A DNA stretch of 64,000 nucleotides. It comes from Gemmatimonas sp. Lineage in GTDB: Bacteria > Gemmatimonadota > Gemmatimonadetes > Gemmatimonadales > Gemmatimonadaceae. A program made the position numbers and the translations under genes. Of this stretch, positions 36,144-44,916 are shown piece after piece; the first letter of the stretch is position 1, and each line of letters begins with the position of its first letter. The stretch is taken from positions 243,985 through 307,984 of the forward strand of contig NZ_JAPZSK010000005.1 in assembly GCF_027531815.1 (NCBI RefSeq), written 5' to 3'. Below the pieces are notes generated by a model. The model worked only from the letters and a program-made list of their open reading frames with translations. It was not told the origin of the DNA and did not search any database.

Positions 36144-36169
36144 GGGCATCGGCGACATCGCCGGTGCCC
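36144..36169 (+). terminator. GC-rich hairpin after the Spy-like gene
   Basis: GGGCATCGGCGA (36144-36155) pairs with TCGCCGGTGCCC (36158-36169) over nearly the whole length with one G-T pair. It lies 42 bases after the Spy-like stop codon. No T-run follows, so factor-independent termination is plausible but not certain. Confidence 0.55.
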
Positions 36170-36241
36170 CTGTGCCGTTGTGGGCATTAGCGTTCGGCCA
36201 TCATGCCAATCAGGACCGTCTTCGCAGGCGAGTGCCGCTGA

Positions 36242-37096
36242 ATGCGCGGCGAGTTCGTGGACCTCGATGGGGTCCGGTTGTACTGCTATGCCTTCGGACA
36301 ACGCGGCGCGGGTCACCCCATCGTGCTGGTGCATGGTTCGTTCACCTCCTCTCACCTGTGGCAGGACGTGCTCCCGCGGCTCCCCAAGGGACACCGGGTG
36401 CTGGTGCTCGACCTGCTGGGGCACGGTCGCAGCGACCCGCCAGGCTCCGCGTCCATGACCGTGGCCGCGCATGCGGAACGGCTGGAGCGGCTGCTCGACA
36501 TCATGGGCGTGCAGCAGGTCGTGCTGGTGGGCCATGGCATGGGCGCCGCCGTGGCCGCGCGCGTGGCGCATGAACACCCCGAGCGCATCGCGCACCTCAT
36601 GCTCGTGAACCCCACGTTGCTCGCGGCGCACGCCAGTGAAGCGCTGCTCAACCGCCAGGTGCGCCGGGTGGCGTTGCTCGTCTGGCTCTGGCAGCGACTC
36701 GCCCCGTCGTGGGTAGCTTCGGCGCTGCACGCGGCGCTCCTCCCCTGCTTCGCCCACCGCGATGTCGGCGCGCGGTCGCTCGATGTGTACCTCATGCCCT
36801 TCCGCCAGCGCGACGGGCGCGACGCGGCCTGCGCCCAACTCCGCGCGCTGGGGCAGTCGCGCGGGGACACCGTGGCGGCGCTTGCCCCCGGAGCGCTGCG
36901 CTGCCCCACCGCACTGGTGCTGGGGGAACACGATCCGTTTCTCAATGCCGCACGCAGTGAACGGCTTGCGGGGTGGCTCCGCACCGCCACCGGCAACACC
37001 GTGGACGTGCACACCCTACCCGGCGTGGCCCACGTGGCTCCCGAAGAAGCGCCCGACCGACTCGGCACCCTCGTGGGCGAGCTCATTGCCCGCTGA
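36242..37096 (+). CDS. alpha/beta-fold hydrolase lacking the nucleophilic serine
   Basis: A 284-residue protein with the alpha/beta-hydrolase layout: oxyanion-hole motif VLVHGSFTSSHLW (about 28-40), LDLLGHGRSDPP (about 57-68), acid motif LGEHDPFLN and His motif PGVAHVAPEE. The nucleophile elbow, normally GxSxG, reads GHGMG (LVGHGMGAAVA near 97-107): the serine codon position is GGC (Gly). Asp and His are in place. The protein may be catalytically altered, or may use another residue, or be a binding protein. The short TPR gene follows 61 bases later. Confidence 0.88.
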   Translation: MRGEFVDLDGVRLYCYAFGQRGAGHPIVLVHGSFTSSHLWQDVLPRLPKGHRVLVLDLLGHGRSDPPGSASMTVAAHAERLERLLDIMGVQQVVLVGHGMGAAVAARVAHEHPERIAHLMLVNPTLLAAHASEALLNRQVRRVALLVWLWQRLAPSWVASALHAALLPCFAHRDVGARSLDVYLMPFRQRDGRDAACAQLRALGQSRGDTVAALAPGALRCPTALVLGEHDPFLNAARSERLAGWLRTATGNTVDVHTLPGVAHVAPEEAPDRLGTLVGELIAR

Positions 37097-37157
37097 ACCG
37101 CCGTCACCTGCCCAGTACGTTCCCGTCGACCACCCACGGCACTCCTTCATCGCCACC

Positions 37158-37463
37158 ATGACCGATCGACTTGCCACCATGCGCGCCATGGCCGCTCGCC
37201 AGCCCGGCAATGCCCTCGTGCGCTTCGGCCTCGCCAACGAGCTGCTCAAGGCCAATCTGCTCGAGGAAGCCGCGACCGAACTGCAGGCGTACCTCGCCAG
37301 CTACGACGACGAAGGCAACGGGTGGCTGCGCTATGCCGATACGCTCACCGCGCTGGGGCGCCACACTGAGGCGCGCGCGGCGGCTGCCAAGGGCATCGAT
37401 GCGGCCACACGATACGGGCACGGCAGCATGGTGCAGGAATTCGAGGAACGGTACGGCGGCTGA
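37158..37463 (+). CDS. small tetratricopeptide-repeat protein
   Basis: A 101-residue soluble protein, ATG 37158. It contains about two TPR units (ARQPGNALVRFGLANELLKANLLEEAATELQAYL and GNGWLRYADTLTALGRHTEARAAAAKGIDAA), each with the small-residue and aromatic pattern of TPR helices, so it is expected to mediate protein contacts. It has no signal peptide. It lies downstream of the hydrolase on the same strand and is convergent with the kinase gene ending at 37503. Confidence 0.75.
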   Translation: MTDRLATMRAMAARQPGNALVRFGLANELLKANLLEEAATELQAYLASYDDEGNGWLRYADTLTALGRHTEARAAAAKGIDAATRYGHGSMVQEFEERYGG

Positions 37464-37502
37464 ACGGCCCAACGGCAGCCCCCCGATCCCGAAACGCGGA
37501 CC

Positions 37503-39680
37503 CTACAGCCGCCGGCTCTCCTCCGCCGCCTCGAGCACGTATCCCAGTTCGCGTGACACCGCGCGCGCTTCCTGCGTAGCACTGGTCACGTCGTCCATGG
37601 ACGTGAGCATCCCCATCGTGCGCAGCTTCACGATGTCGAGGCGCAACGAACGCAGCGCCATGCCCGCGCTGTCGATCTGTCGGCGCATGGTTTCACGGCG
37701 CGACTGCAGATCGTCGAGTGACGCGCGCTGACGCATGAGCAGCGTCAGACGGCGCTCACGATCGGGGCTGGTGAGCGGCTCCGCTTCCACGGCGGCAATG
37801 CGTACGGCAAGATCGGCCAGGGCACCACCGGGCAGGTCACGATCGAGCCGTTCGAGACCGCTCGCCAACCCGCCAATGCGCTCGAGCAGCGCATCGGCCG
37901 TGGGATCGATATCGGGCACGAGCGCCTGGTCCTCCGGCGACAGCTTCGACAAGATGTCGGCAATCACGAGCCGGTCGTCGCAGGCGTTGCGCACGAGGTC
38001 CCCGTAAGCCGACTGGGCGACCCCACCACCAGCCGTCTTGTCCACCAATTCGGCCAGGCGCACATGATGCGCGCGGTTGTCACGCGCCGCCGGCGCCGTG
38101 CGCCACGCCTCCCCTAACGCCGCCAGCGGGGAAATGCCCAAGCGCCGCAGCCGGAGCGCGCGCCGCCCCGCCACAGCGAGGCTGCCCAGCCCCACGACGA
38201 GTCCGGCGAGCATGGGCGCCACGAACACCTCTTCGTTCAGCGAGACCCCCACGATGAGGCTGCCGATCCCGAGTGCCGACGAGGCCCCCAACCATTTGAG
38301 GCTCGTGCGAAAACGCATCACGCGGTCGGCCACCACGGCGGGCGTGCTGGCTGGCCCCCCCGCCATCCTGCCCGCAATCTCCTGCGCCTTGAGTTCGGCC
38401 ACGTACGCCTCGTTCGCCTGCTTGCGCTGCCGCTTCACCGACTTGCGCCACTGCTTCACCGCCGCCCGGCTCGCCTTCTTCCATTCCCGCCGGGTCGAGC
38501 GATCCGCCCCCATGGGCAGCGGCGGCAATTGCGGCATGGGCGGCAGCGCCCCGGGCGCTGGAGCATGCCGCGGGGCGGGCGACGGCTCAACGACACGCCG
38601 CGGCGCCCAGTCCTCGGCACGATAGCCGATGCGTTCATCGCGGTCGGGGTCCCATGGCCGCGCCGGCGGGGCGGGCACCGGCAGCGGAGCGGCGAACGGC
38701 GCCACGGGCGCTGGCAGCGGCGCCGAGAGTGACCCGTCGCGCTGCACCCGACGCAGCGTATCGCGCAGTTGCAGCGCACTCTCCCAGCGATCGGCGGGTC
38801 TCTTCGCGAGGCAGCGCTCCAGAATGTCCACCAGCACGCGCGGCGTCTCGGGACGCAGGCTGCGCAGCGGCGGTGGGGTGTCGCTCACATGCTTCATGAG
38901 CATCGCTGGCGTTGTGGGCGCCTCGAACGGCAGTCGGCCGGCCAGCATGAGATAGCCGATCACGCCCACGGCATACACATCACTGCGCCCGTCGACCTCC
39001 TTGTCCCCCATAGCCTGTTCGGGGCTCATGAAGGCAGGCGTTCCCACGGCGATGCCCGTTTGCGTGAGCCGCGAACCGCTTTCGGCCGCGCGCGCAATAC
39101 CAAAGTCGGTGACCAGCGCGCGCCCGGACTCGCGATCGAGCAGCACGTTGTCCGGCTTCATGTCCCGATGCACCACACCGCAGGCATGCGCGTAGGCCAG
39201 GGCGTCGGCCATCTGCTCCAGCACGCTCGCGACGAAGGGGAACGGCGGACGCGGCTCGCGCAGGATGCGCGTGGCCAGGCTCTCTCCCTCGACCAGCGCC
39301 ATGGCGAAACACACCAGACCGGGCACCTCGTGCACGGCGTAGATGGGCACGATGTGTGGGTGATTGAGGCGTGCGGCCATCTGCGCCTCGCGTACGAACC
39401 GTTCACGCACATCCGGCCGGAAGGCGAGGTCGGGGGGCAGCACCTTGAGCGCCACCTTGCGCTGCAGCCGGACATCCTCGGCTGCGTACACCACCGCCAT
39501 GCCACCACGGCCGACTTCACGTCCGACCAGATAGTGGTCGCCCATGGCGGCAGTGACCCGATCGCGCAGCATCGCCGCATCGGTACCGTACGCCCCCTCG
39601 CGCCCCAGATTGCCGGGCATGTTCACCGGTGGGGCTCCAGCCGACGGCTGCGCGGGACCGACGTCAGGCGTGTCGAACAT
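37503..39680 (-). CDS. transmembrane Ser/Thr protein kinase (first of a pair)
   Basis: A 725-residue Hanks-type kinase. Kinase domain about 50-315: Gly loop VGREVGRGGMAVVY, Lys79 in VALKVLP, catalytic Asp173 in VVHRDMKPDN, DFG 192-194, GTPAFMSPEQ activation segment end. A Pro-rich linker (about 325-410) and a basic segment follow, then two hydrophobic helices (about 470-520, LGIGSLIVGVSL and PMLAGLVVGLGSLAV), and a long helical C-terminal region (about 550-725). The C-terminal half thus looks membrane-anchored with a coiled coil, without PASTA or other known sensor domains. It starts 16 bases after the stop of a paralogous kinase, so the pair forms an operon. Confidence 0.92.
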   Translation of the reverse strand: MFDTPDVGPAQPSAGAPPVNMPGNLGREGAYGTDAAMLRDRVTAAMGDHYLVGREVGRGGMAVVYAAEDVRLQRKVALKVLPPDLAFRPDVRERFVREAQMAARLNHPHIVPIYAVHEVPGLVCFAMALVEGESLATRILREPRPPFPFVASVLEQMADALAYAHACGVVHRDMKPDNVLLDRESGRALVTDFGIARAAESGSRLTQTGIAVGTPAFMSPEQAMGDKEVDGRSDVYAVGVIGYLMLAGRLPFEAPTTPAMLMKHVSDTPPPLRSLRPETPRVLVDILERCLAKRPADRWESALQLRDTLRRVQRDGSLSAPLPAPVAPFAAPLPVPAPPARPWDPDRDERIGYRAEDWAPRRVVEPSPAPRHAPAPGALPPMPQLPPLPMGADRSTRREWKKASRAAVKQWRKSVKRQRKQANEAYVAELKAQEIAGRMAGGPASTPAVVADRVMRFRTSLKWLGASSALGIGSLIVGVSLNEEVFVAPMLAGLVVGLGSLAVAGRRALRLRRLGISPLAALGEAWRTAPAARDNRAHHVRLAELVDKTAGGGVAQSAYGDLVRNACDDRLVIADILSKLSPEDQALVPDIDPTADALLERIGGLASGLERLDRDLPGGALADLAVRIAAVEAEPLTSPDRERRLTLLMRQRASLDDLQSRRETMRRQIDSAGMALRSLRLDIVKLRTMGMLTSMDDVTSATQEARAVSRELGYVLEAAEESRRL

Positions 39681-39696
39681 CGTCGGCTCCCGGGGG

Positions 39697-41847
39697 TCAG
39701 GCGCCGCGCGACGCCGTGCGCGGCGACGCGAGGTCGCGCACCTCGTTCACCGCCTGCACGGCGATGTCCACCTCGCGGGCCATCTGCATCGCCTGTTCCG
39801 CCACGAGCGTCACGCTTTGCACCGAACTGTTGCCGGTGCGCAGGCGCACCAGATCGAGGCGCACGTTCTCGAGTGCCAGGCGGCAGCTGTCCACCTGCCC
39901 CCGTCGCGCCTGCAGCTTGGCCTGACCATCGACCAGCGCCCGCCGCTCGCGGCGCAGCTGTGCCAGCCGGCGCACGCGGGCCTCGCTGCGCGTCGTGTCG
40001 AGCGGGTTCGCCTCCTGCTCCAGCGTGTCGATCTCCTGCTCCGTACGCGTCAGCAGCTCGGGAGCCAGCGTGGCCTCCAGGCGCACGAGATCCTTGGTGA
40101 TGGCCTCGAGCTTCTGCACCAGATCGATGGCGGTGTTGGCCACATCGGGGATGCGCTGGAGATCCTCAGCGGGGAGTGTGGCCAGCAGCCGGCCGATTTC
40201 TTCGCGATCGGCACGTGCCGCGCGCACGAGCGGCAGATACGCGCCCAGTTCCTGATCGCGCACCGGCAGGGCCGGGGCCACACGTCCACCAGCGGCCAGG
40301 GGCACGGGCGCGTTCGCGCCGCCCAGCGTGAGGGCGCCGGCGAGCCGATTGGTGAGCTTGCCCTGCGCCCGCAGCTCTTCGCGCTTCCTGCTGCTGAAGG
40401 TCGCCCACACGCTGTTCGTGATGTCTTCCAGCACTTCGCCGAAGAGCCGATGCTTGGGCTGCCGCAGCACGTCCTTCCAGTCGTAGCCGTCGGTCCAGAG
40501 CTTCGTGTACTGCCAAACCAAGAAGATCGTCCAGATCGTCGTCACGCTGCCGAAGCTGGAGTCGCCGAAGATCGCGATGACGAGGAACGCGAAATTGACG
40601 AACAGGTACGGCACGAGCTGGCGCCGGAACTTCACGACGCGCGGCGCCTCCCACCGGGCACGGTCTTCGGTGGTGGGGATGTACGCATCGTCGTTGCGCG
40701 GCCCATAGCCATACGACGGAACCGTGGCGCCACCGGGCGCGGGCGCGGCGGTGCCGAACCCCGCCGGGGCCGTGGTGAGCGTACGCGGCGAATAGGCCGG
40801 TGCCTGATACCCGGGGGCCGGATACGGCGCGGCCTGGTAGCCACTGTTGCCATTCCCGGGCATGGGCATACCACCCATGGGCATGCCGCCAATGGGCGCG
40901 CCGTTGAACGAGACGGGCGCGGTGGACAACGGCACGCTGGCCGAGGTGGCTCCCGCCGGCGCGGGTGGCACCACGCCCGTCCGCAGAGCCTGCGACAACT
41001 CGGTGGCCTGCTGGAACCGATGATCGGGGTTCTTTTCCAGCAGCCGCATCACGATGGCCGCCAGGTCCGGCGGGGCATCGGCGCGACGCTGCTGAATGGG
41101 GACCGGCGCCTCGGCCAGATGCTTGACCAGCAGCGCCGGCGTGGTGCCGCCCACGAACGGCGGTTCGCCACACAGCATCTGGTAGGCCACGATGCCCAGT
41201 GAATAGAGGTCACTGCGCGCGTCGAGATCGCGATCGCCCGACGCCTGCTCCGGACTCATGTACGCCGGCGTGCCGATGGCCATCCCGGTAGCCGTGAGCC
41301 GCGACGTTTCTCCGCTGTCCGTGGCGGCCCGCGCGATGCCGAAGTCAGTGACCAGCGCACGCCCGTCGATGCCGTCAAGCAGGATGTTGTCGGGCTTGAT
41401 GTCGCGGTGCACCACGCCGCGCGAGTGCGCGTACGCCAGCGCATCGGCAACTTCGCCCAGCCAGCGCCGCACGCTGTCCACGGGCAACGGGCCACGCTTC
41501 TGCACGAGCGTGGCGAGGTTGTCCCCGTCGATGCATGCCATGACGAAGAACACCAGGTTGCCCACCTCGTCGACCGAGTAGATGGGCACGATGTTCGGGT
41601 GACTCAGCTGCGCCGCCGTTTCCGCCTCGCGGAGAAACCGCGACCGCACGTCACGCCGGAACGACAGCTCCGGCGGCAGCAGCTTGATGGCGACGTGCCG
41701 CTTGAGACGACGATCGCGCGCACGATACACGATGCCCATGCCGCCACGGCCGATTTCCTGGTCGAGCTCGTAGGCGGCGCTGAGCGCCTGCTCCACGTGG
41801 GCACGCAGTTCGGCGTCTTCGGCGTGATGGGCGGTGTTTTCGGACAC
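39697..41847 (-). CDS. transmembrane Ser/Thr protein kinase (second of a pair)
   Basis: A 716-residue paralogue of the downstream kinase, translation from GTG 41847. Kinase domain about 25-290: EIGRGGMGIVY, Lys55 in VAIKLLP, Asp149 in VVHRDIKPDN, DFG 168-170, GTPAYMSPEQ. A Gly/Met/Pro/Tyr-rich low-complexity linker (about 305-385) joins it to a two-helix membrane unit (about 417-450, LFVNFAFLVIAIFGD and TTIWTIFLVWQY) and a coiled-coil C-terminus (about 555-716). The shared but diverged layout suggests a tandem duplication; each may sense a different input. Signals and substrates are unknown. Confidence 0.92.
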   Translation of the reverse strand: MSENTAHHAEDAELRAHVEQALSAAYELDQEIGRGGMGIVYRARDRRLKRHVAIKLLPPELSFRRDVRSRFLREAETAAQLSHPNIVPIYSVDEVGNLVFFVMACIDGDNLATLVQKRGPLPVDSVRRWLGEVADALAYAHSRGVVHRDIKPDNILLDGIDGRALVTDFGIARAATDSGETSRLTATGMAIGTPAYMSPEQASGDRDLDARSDLYSLGIVAYQMLCGEPPFVGGTTPALLVKHLAEAPVPIQQRRADAPPDLAAIVMRLLEKNPDHRFQQATELSQALRTGVVPPAPAGATSASVPLSTAPVSFNGAPIGGMPMGGMPMPGNGNSGYQAAPYPAPGYQAPAYSPRTLTTAPAGFGTAAPAPGGATVPSYGYGPRNDDAYIPTTEDRARWEAPRVVKFRRQLVPYLFVNFAFLVIAIFGDSSFGSVTTIWTIFLVWQYTKLWTDGYDWKDVLRQPKHRLFGEVLEDITNSVWATFSSRKREELRAQGKLTNRLAGALTLGGANAPVPLAAGGRVAPALPVRDQELGAYLPLVRAARADREEIGRLLATLPAEDLQRIPDVANTAIDLVQKLEAITKDLVRLEATLAPELLTRTEQEIDTLEQEANPLDTTRSEARVRRLAQLRRERRALVDGQAKLQARRGQVDSCRLALENVRLDLVRLRTGNSSVQSVTLVAEQAMQMAREVDIAVQAVNEVRDLASPRTASRGA

Positions 41848-42170
41848 TCGAAGCGGAATTCGGGGAGATGACCGTCTTCCTTAGTGTAGCACGGCAGGGA
41901 AACGGACGACAGCATGGGACGAACGGGAGGTGTGCCGGCACTACGTGGGGTGCCCCCCGGAAAGTTGCAGATTGACTCACCCCCTGAGCAGCGGCGTCCG
42001 GCGGAGCAGTCGTCGGGATGCCTGCCGATTTCGCCGGACCGGCGGTCAGCCCCGCCACCCTGACAGTGCCGATCAGGGTAGATCTCACGCGTACCTGCCG
42101 TCGTGACGCAGTTTGCATGGTGCGGATCGTGCTCCATTGGTGGCGCCAATCCCTTTGCTCAGGAACTCCC
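41848..42170. promoter_or_regulatory. divergent intergenic region between kinase operon and lon
   Basis: This 323-base gap has no gene. Leftward, TACACT near 41885-41890 (minus strand, preceded by TG) is a plausible -10 for the kinase operon. Rightward, a 15-base palindrome-like ATTGG-TGGCG-CCAAT at 42136-42150 sits 20 bases before the lon ATG, and AGGAA at about 42161 may be the lon ribosome site. I saw no CIRCE heat-shock element. Confidence 0.35.
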
Positions 42171-44723
42171 ATGAGTCAGCGCCAGACCCTCCCCGTCCTC
42201 CCGTTGCGTGGGACGGTCATGTTTCCCGGTATCACGGCCCCCATCGCCGCCGGGCGACCCGGAACCCTGCGTGCCATTGAAACGGCGCTCAAGGGCGACC
42301 GGCTCGTCTTCGCGGTGGCGCAGCGGGACAACACCGAGGAGCCCACCGCCGATATCCTGTTCAGCACCGGCGTCATTGCACGGATCGGCCAGGTACAGCG
42401 GGGCCTCGGCGGCGTGCAGCTGTTGCTGCAGGGTGAACAGCGCGCCACCGCCCTGCACTATGGCGAGCAGGACGGCTATCTCACGTCCGTCATCGTGCCC
42501 GCCGAAGAGATGATGCCGCTCGATCTCAAGGATCCGGCGTTCACGGCGCTCCACAAGGAAGCCCGCGAGCGCGCCGCAGAGCTTGGCGAGAAGCGGGGAT
42601 TGCCCGAGGAGGTCGTGCATCAGGTGCTCGACTCGGTCGAGGATGCTGGTCGCTTCGCCGACCTCGTTGCCGGCTACATCGAGCTCACCGTTCCCGAGAA
42701 GCAGGGGCTGCTGGAAACGCTCAGCGTGGAAGAGCGGCTGCGTCGTGTGCTCGTGCATGTGCAGCGGCAGATCGGCCTGCTCGAGGCACAGGAGGACATC
42801 AAGAGTCAGGTCCAGGAGGAGCTGGGCGAGCGCCAGCGCGAGATGTTCCTGCGCGAGCAGCTCAAGGCCATTCAGAAGGAGCTGGGCGACGACGACACCG
42901 GCAAGGAGATCAGCGAGCTCCGCGAGAAGCTCAGCAAGCTGCTGCTGCCCAAGGAGGCGCGCGCCGAGGTGGAGCGCGAGCTCGGGCGTCTGGAGCGTGC
43001 CGGTCGCGAAAGCATGGAGGCGCAGGTCATCCGCACCTATCTCGAGTGGATCGCCGAGCTGCCGTGGAACACGCGCAGCGACGACCATCTCGAACTGGCG
43101 CGCGCCGGGGAGATCCTCGACGAGGATCACTACGGGCTCAAGGATGTGAAGGATCGCGTGCTCGAGTTCCTCGCCGTGCGGCAGCTGCGGGCACAGCAGG
43201 TGGCCGCCGAGGTCGCCACGACCGGTGAGTTCCCCGTGTCGAAGTTGAAGGGGGAAGCCACCGACGCCACGCCCACGCTTGGGAACGGCGAGGAAGACCG
43301 TCAGATCACCGATACCCGGGAAGCCAAGGCGCGCGCCATGGCCCGTGGTCCCATCCTGCTCTTCAACGGCCCGCCGGGGGTGGGCAAGACGTCCATTGCC
43401 AAGAGCATTGCCCGCGCCCTTGGCCGCGAGTACGTGCGCGTGGCGTTGGGTGGTGCGCGCGACGAGGCCGACATTCGCGGCCATCGGCGCACGTATGTGG
43501 GCGCCATGCCTGGCCGCATCATCCAGGGGATGAAGCAGGCCGGGACGCGCAATCCCGTTTTCCTGCTCGACGAGGTGGACAAGCTGGGGCAGTCGTATCA
43601 GGGCGACCCGTCGAGCGCACTGCTCGAGGTGCTTGACCCGGCGCAGAACGATTCCTTCACCGACCACTACCTCGGGGTGCCCTTCGACCTCAGCGAAGTG
43701 CTGTTCATCGCCACGTCAAATTTCATCCAGAACATCCCCGGTCCGCTGCTCGACCGCATGGAAGTGGTGGAATTCAGCGGCTACACCGAGCGCGAGAAGG
43801 CGGAGATCGCCAAGACCTACCTCGTGCCGCGTCAGCTGGAGGAATCGGGGCTGTCCAACCGTGAGCTCTCCTTCACCGACGACGCCATCATGAAGGTGAT
43901 CAGCGAGTACACGCGCGAGAGCGGCGTGCGCCAGCTCGAGCGGCAGCTCGGGGCGGTGTCACGCAAGGTCGCGCGGCGTGTGGCCATGGGTGACACGGCC
44001 ACCATCGACGACAAGGTGATCAGCGCCGGCGAAGTGCGCGAGCTGTTGGGCCGTCCCAAGGTGCACCCCGAGCGCGCCGCGGAGCACGACGAAGTGGGGA
44101 TCTCCACCGGCATGTACTACACGCCCATGGGCGGCGACATCATGTTCGTGGAGGCAAGCATCCGCCGAGGCACTGCCCCGCAGACGCGCGACGACGATAC
44201 CAACGTGGTGCGGGTGGGGCCCATCTCCCTCATCCTCACCGGTCAGCTTGGTGACGTGATGAAGGAAAGCGCGCGCGCCGCCCTCACCTATGCCACCAAC
44301 AACGCCGAAGTGCTGGGCATTCCGGCGGAGCGCGTGGCGAGCGCCAGCGAAGCGCACATTCACGTGCCGGCCGGCGCGATTCCCAAGGATGGTCCCAGTG
44401 CAGGCATCGCCATCGCCACCGCACTGGTGAGCGAGATGTCGAATCGCAAGGTGCGGCGCGACGTGTCGATGACGGGCGAGATCACGCTGCGGGGCCGCGT
44501 GCTGCCGATTGGCGGAGTGAAGGAGAAGGTGCTGGGAGCGCATCGCGCCGGCATCACGGAAGTGATCGTGCCCAAGGCCAACGAAGCCGATCTCGAGGAC
44601 GTGCCGGAGGAGGTGCGCCGGCAGCTCACGTTCCATTGTGTCGAAACGCTGCGCGACGTGCTGAAGATTGCGCTCGTGCAGGCGCCAGTGGCGGAGGATG
44701 TGGAGGAGCTCGTCGGGGTGTAA
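42171..44723 (+). CDS. lon: ATP-dependent Lon protease with an insertion before Walker A
   Basis: An 850-residue LonA. The N-terminal substrate-binding LON domain (about 5-200) opens with TLPVLPLRGTVMFPG. The AAA+ module has Walker A GPPGVGKTS (about 400-408), Walker B FLLDEVDKLG, and the proteolytic domain has the Ser743 nucleophile in PKDGPSAG and the Lys of GGVKEK. Between the conserved LEFLAVRQL (about 330-338) and GPILLF (about 392) there are about 60 residues where E. coli Lon has about 15, an extra charged segment (SKLKGEATDATPTLGNGEED). It degrades misfolded and regulatory proteins in the cytoplasm. The gene is monocistronic and followed by a perfect 14-bp stem hairpin. Confidence 0.95.
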   Translation: MSQRQTLPVLPLRGTVMFPGITAPIAAGRPGTLRAIETALKGDRLVFAVAQRDNTEEPTADILFSTGVIARIGQVQRGLGGVQLLLQGEQRATALHYGEQDGYLTSVIVPAEEMMPLDLKDPAFTALHKEARERAAELGEKRGLPEEVVHQVLDSVEDAGRFADLVAGYIELTVPEKQGLLETLSVEERLRRVLVHVQRQIGLLEAQEDIKSQVQEELGERQREMFLREQLKAIQKELGDDDTGKEISELREKLSKLLLPKEARAEVERELGRLERAGRESMEAQVIRTYLEWIAELPWNTRSDDHLELARAGEILDEDHYGLKDVKDRVLEFLAVRQLRAQQVAAEVATTGEFPVSKLKGEATDATPTLGNGEEDRQITDTREAKARAMARGPILLFNGPPGVGKTSIAKSIARALGREYVRVALGGARDEADIRGHRRTYVGAMPGRIIQGMKQAGTRNPVFLLDEVDKLGQSYQGDPSSALLEVLDPAQNDSFTDHYLGVPFDLSEVLFIATSNFIQNIPGPLLDRMEVVEFSGYTEREKAEIAKTYLVPRQLEESGLSNRELSFTDDAIMKVISEYTRESGVRQLERQLGAVSRKVARRVAMGDTATIDDKVISAGEVRELLGRPKVHPERAAEHDEVGISTGMYYTPMGGDIMFVEASIRRGTAPQTRDDDTNVVRVGPISLILTGQLGDVMKESARAALTYATNNAEVLGIPAERVASASEAHIHVPAGAIPKDGPSAGIAIATALVSEMSNRKVRRDVSMTGEITLRGRVLPIGGVKEKVLGAHRAGITEVIVPKANEADLEDVPEEVRRQLTFHCVETLRDVLKIALVQAPVAEDVEELVGV

Positions 44724-44742
44724 CGGCGGGGGGACTGTGCTG

Positions 44743-44777
44743 TACCAGCAGACGGCAGGACCCGCCGTCTGCTGGTA
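44743..44777. terminator. strong hairpin between lon and the ABC ATPase gene
   Basis: TACCAGCAGACGGC (44743-44756) and its perfect complement (44764-44777) form a 14-bp stem with a 7-base loop, 19 bases after the lon stop. It lies between convergent genes and is therefore likely a bidirectional terminator. There is no T-run on either side. Confidence 0.7.
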
Positions 44778-44916
44778 CGCCGCGGTTCCATCCGCCGTTA
44801 CCTCCGCAGTCACGCGAGTTTGCCTACACCTCGCGGCTATTGTCTCCGGGACGCCGATCGATCGGCAGGAGGTAGGGATCGATCCCGCCGCGGGCCGACA
44901 CTGACATCACCGAACA

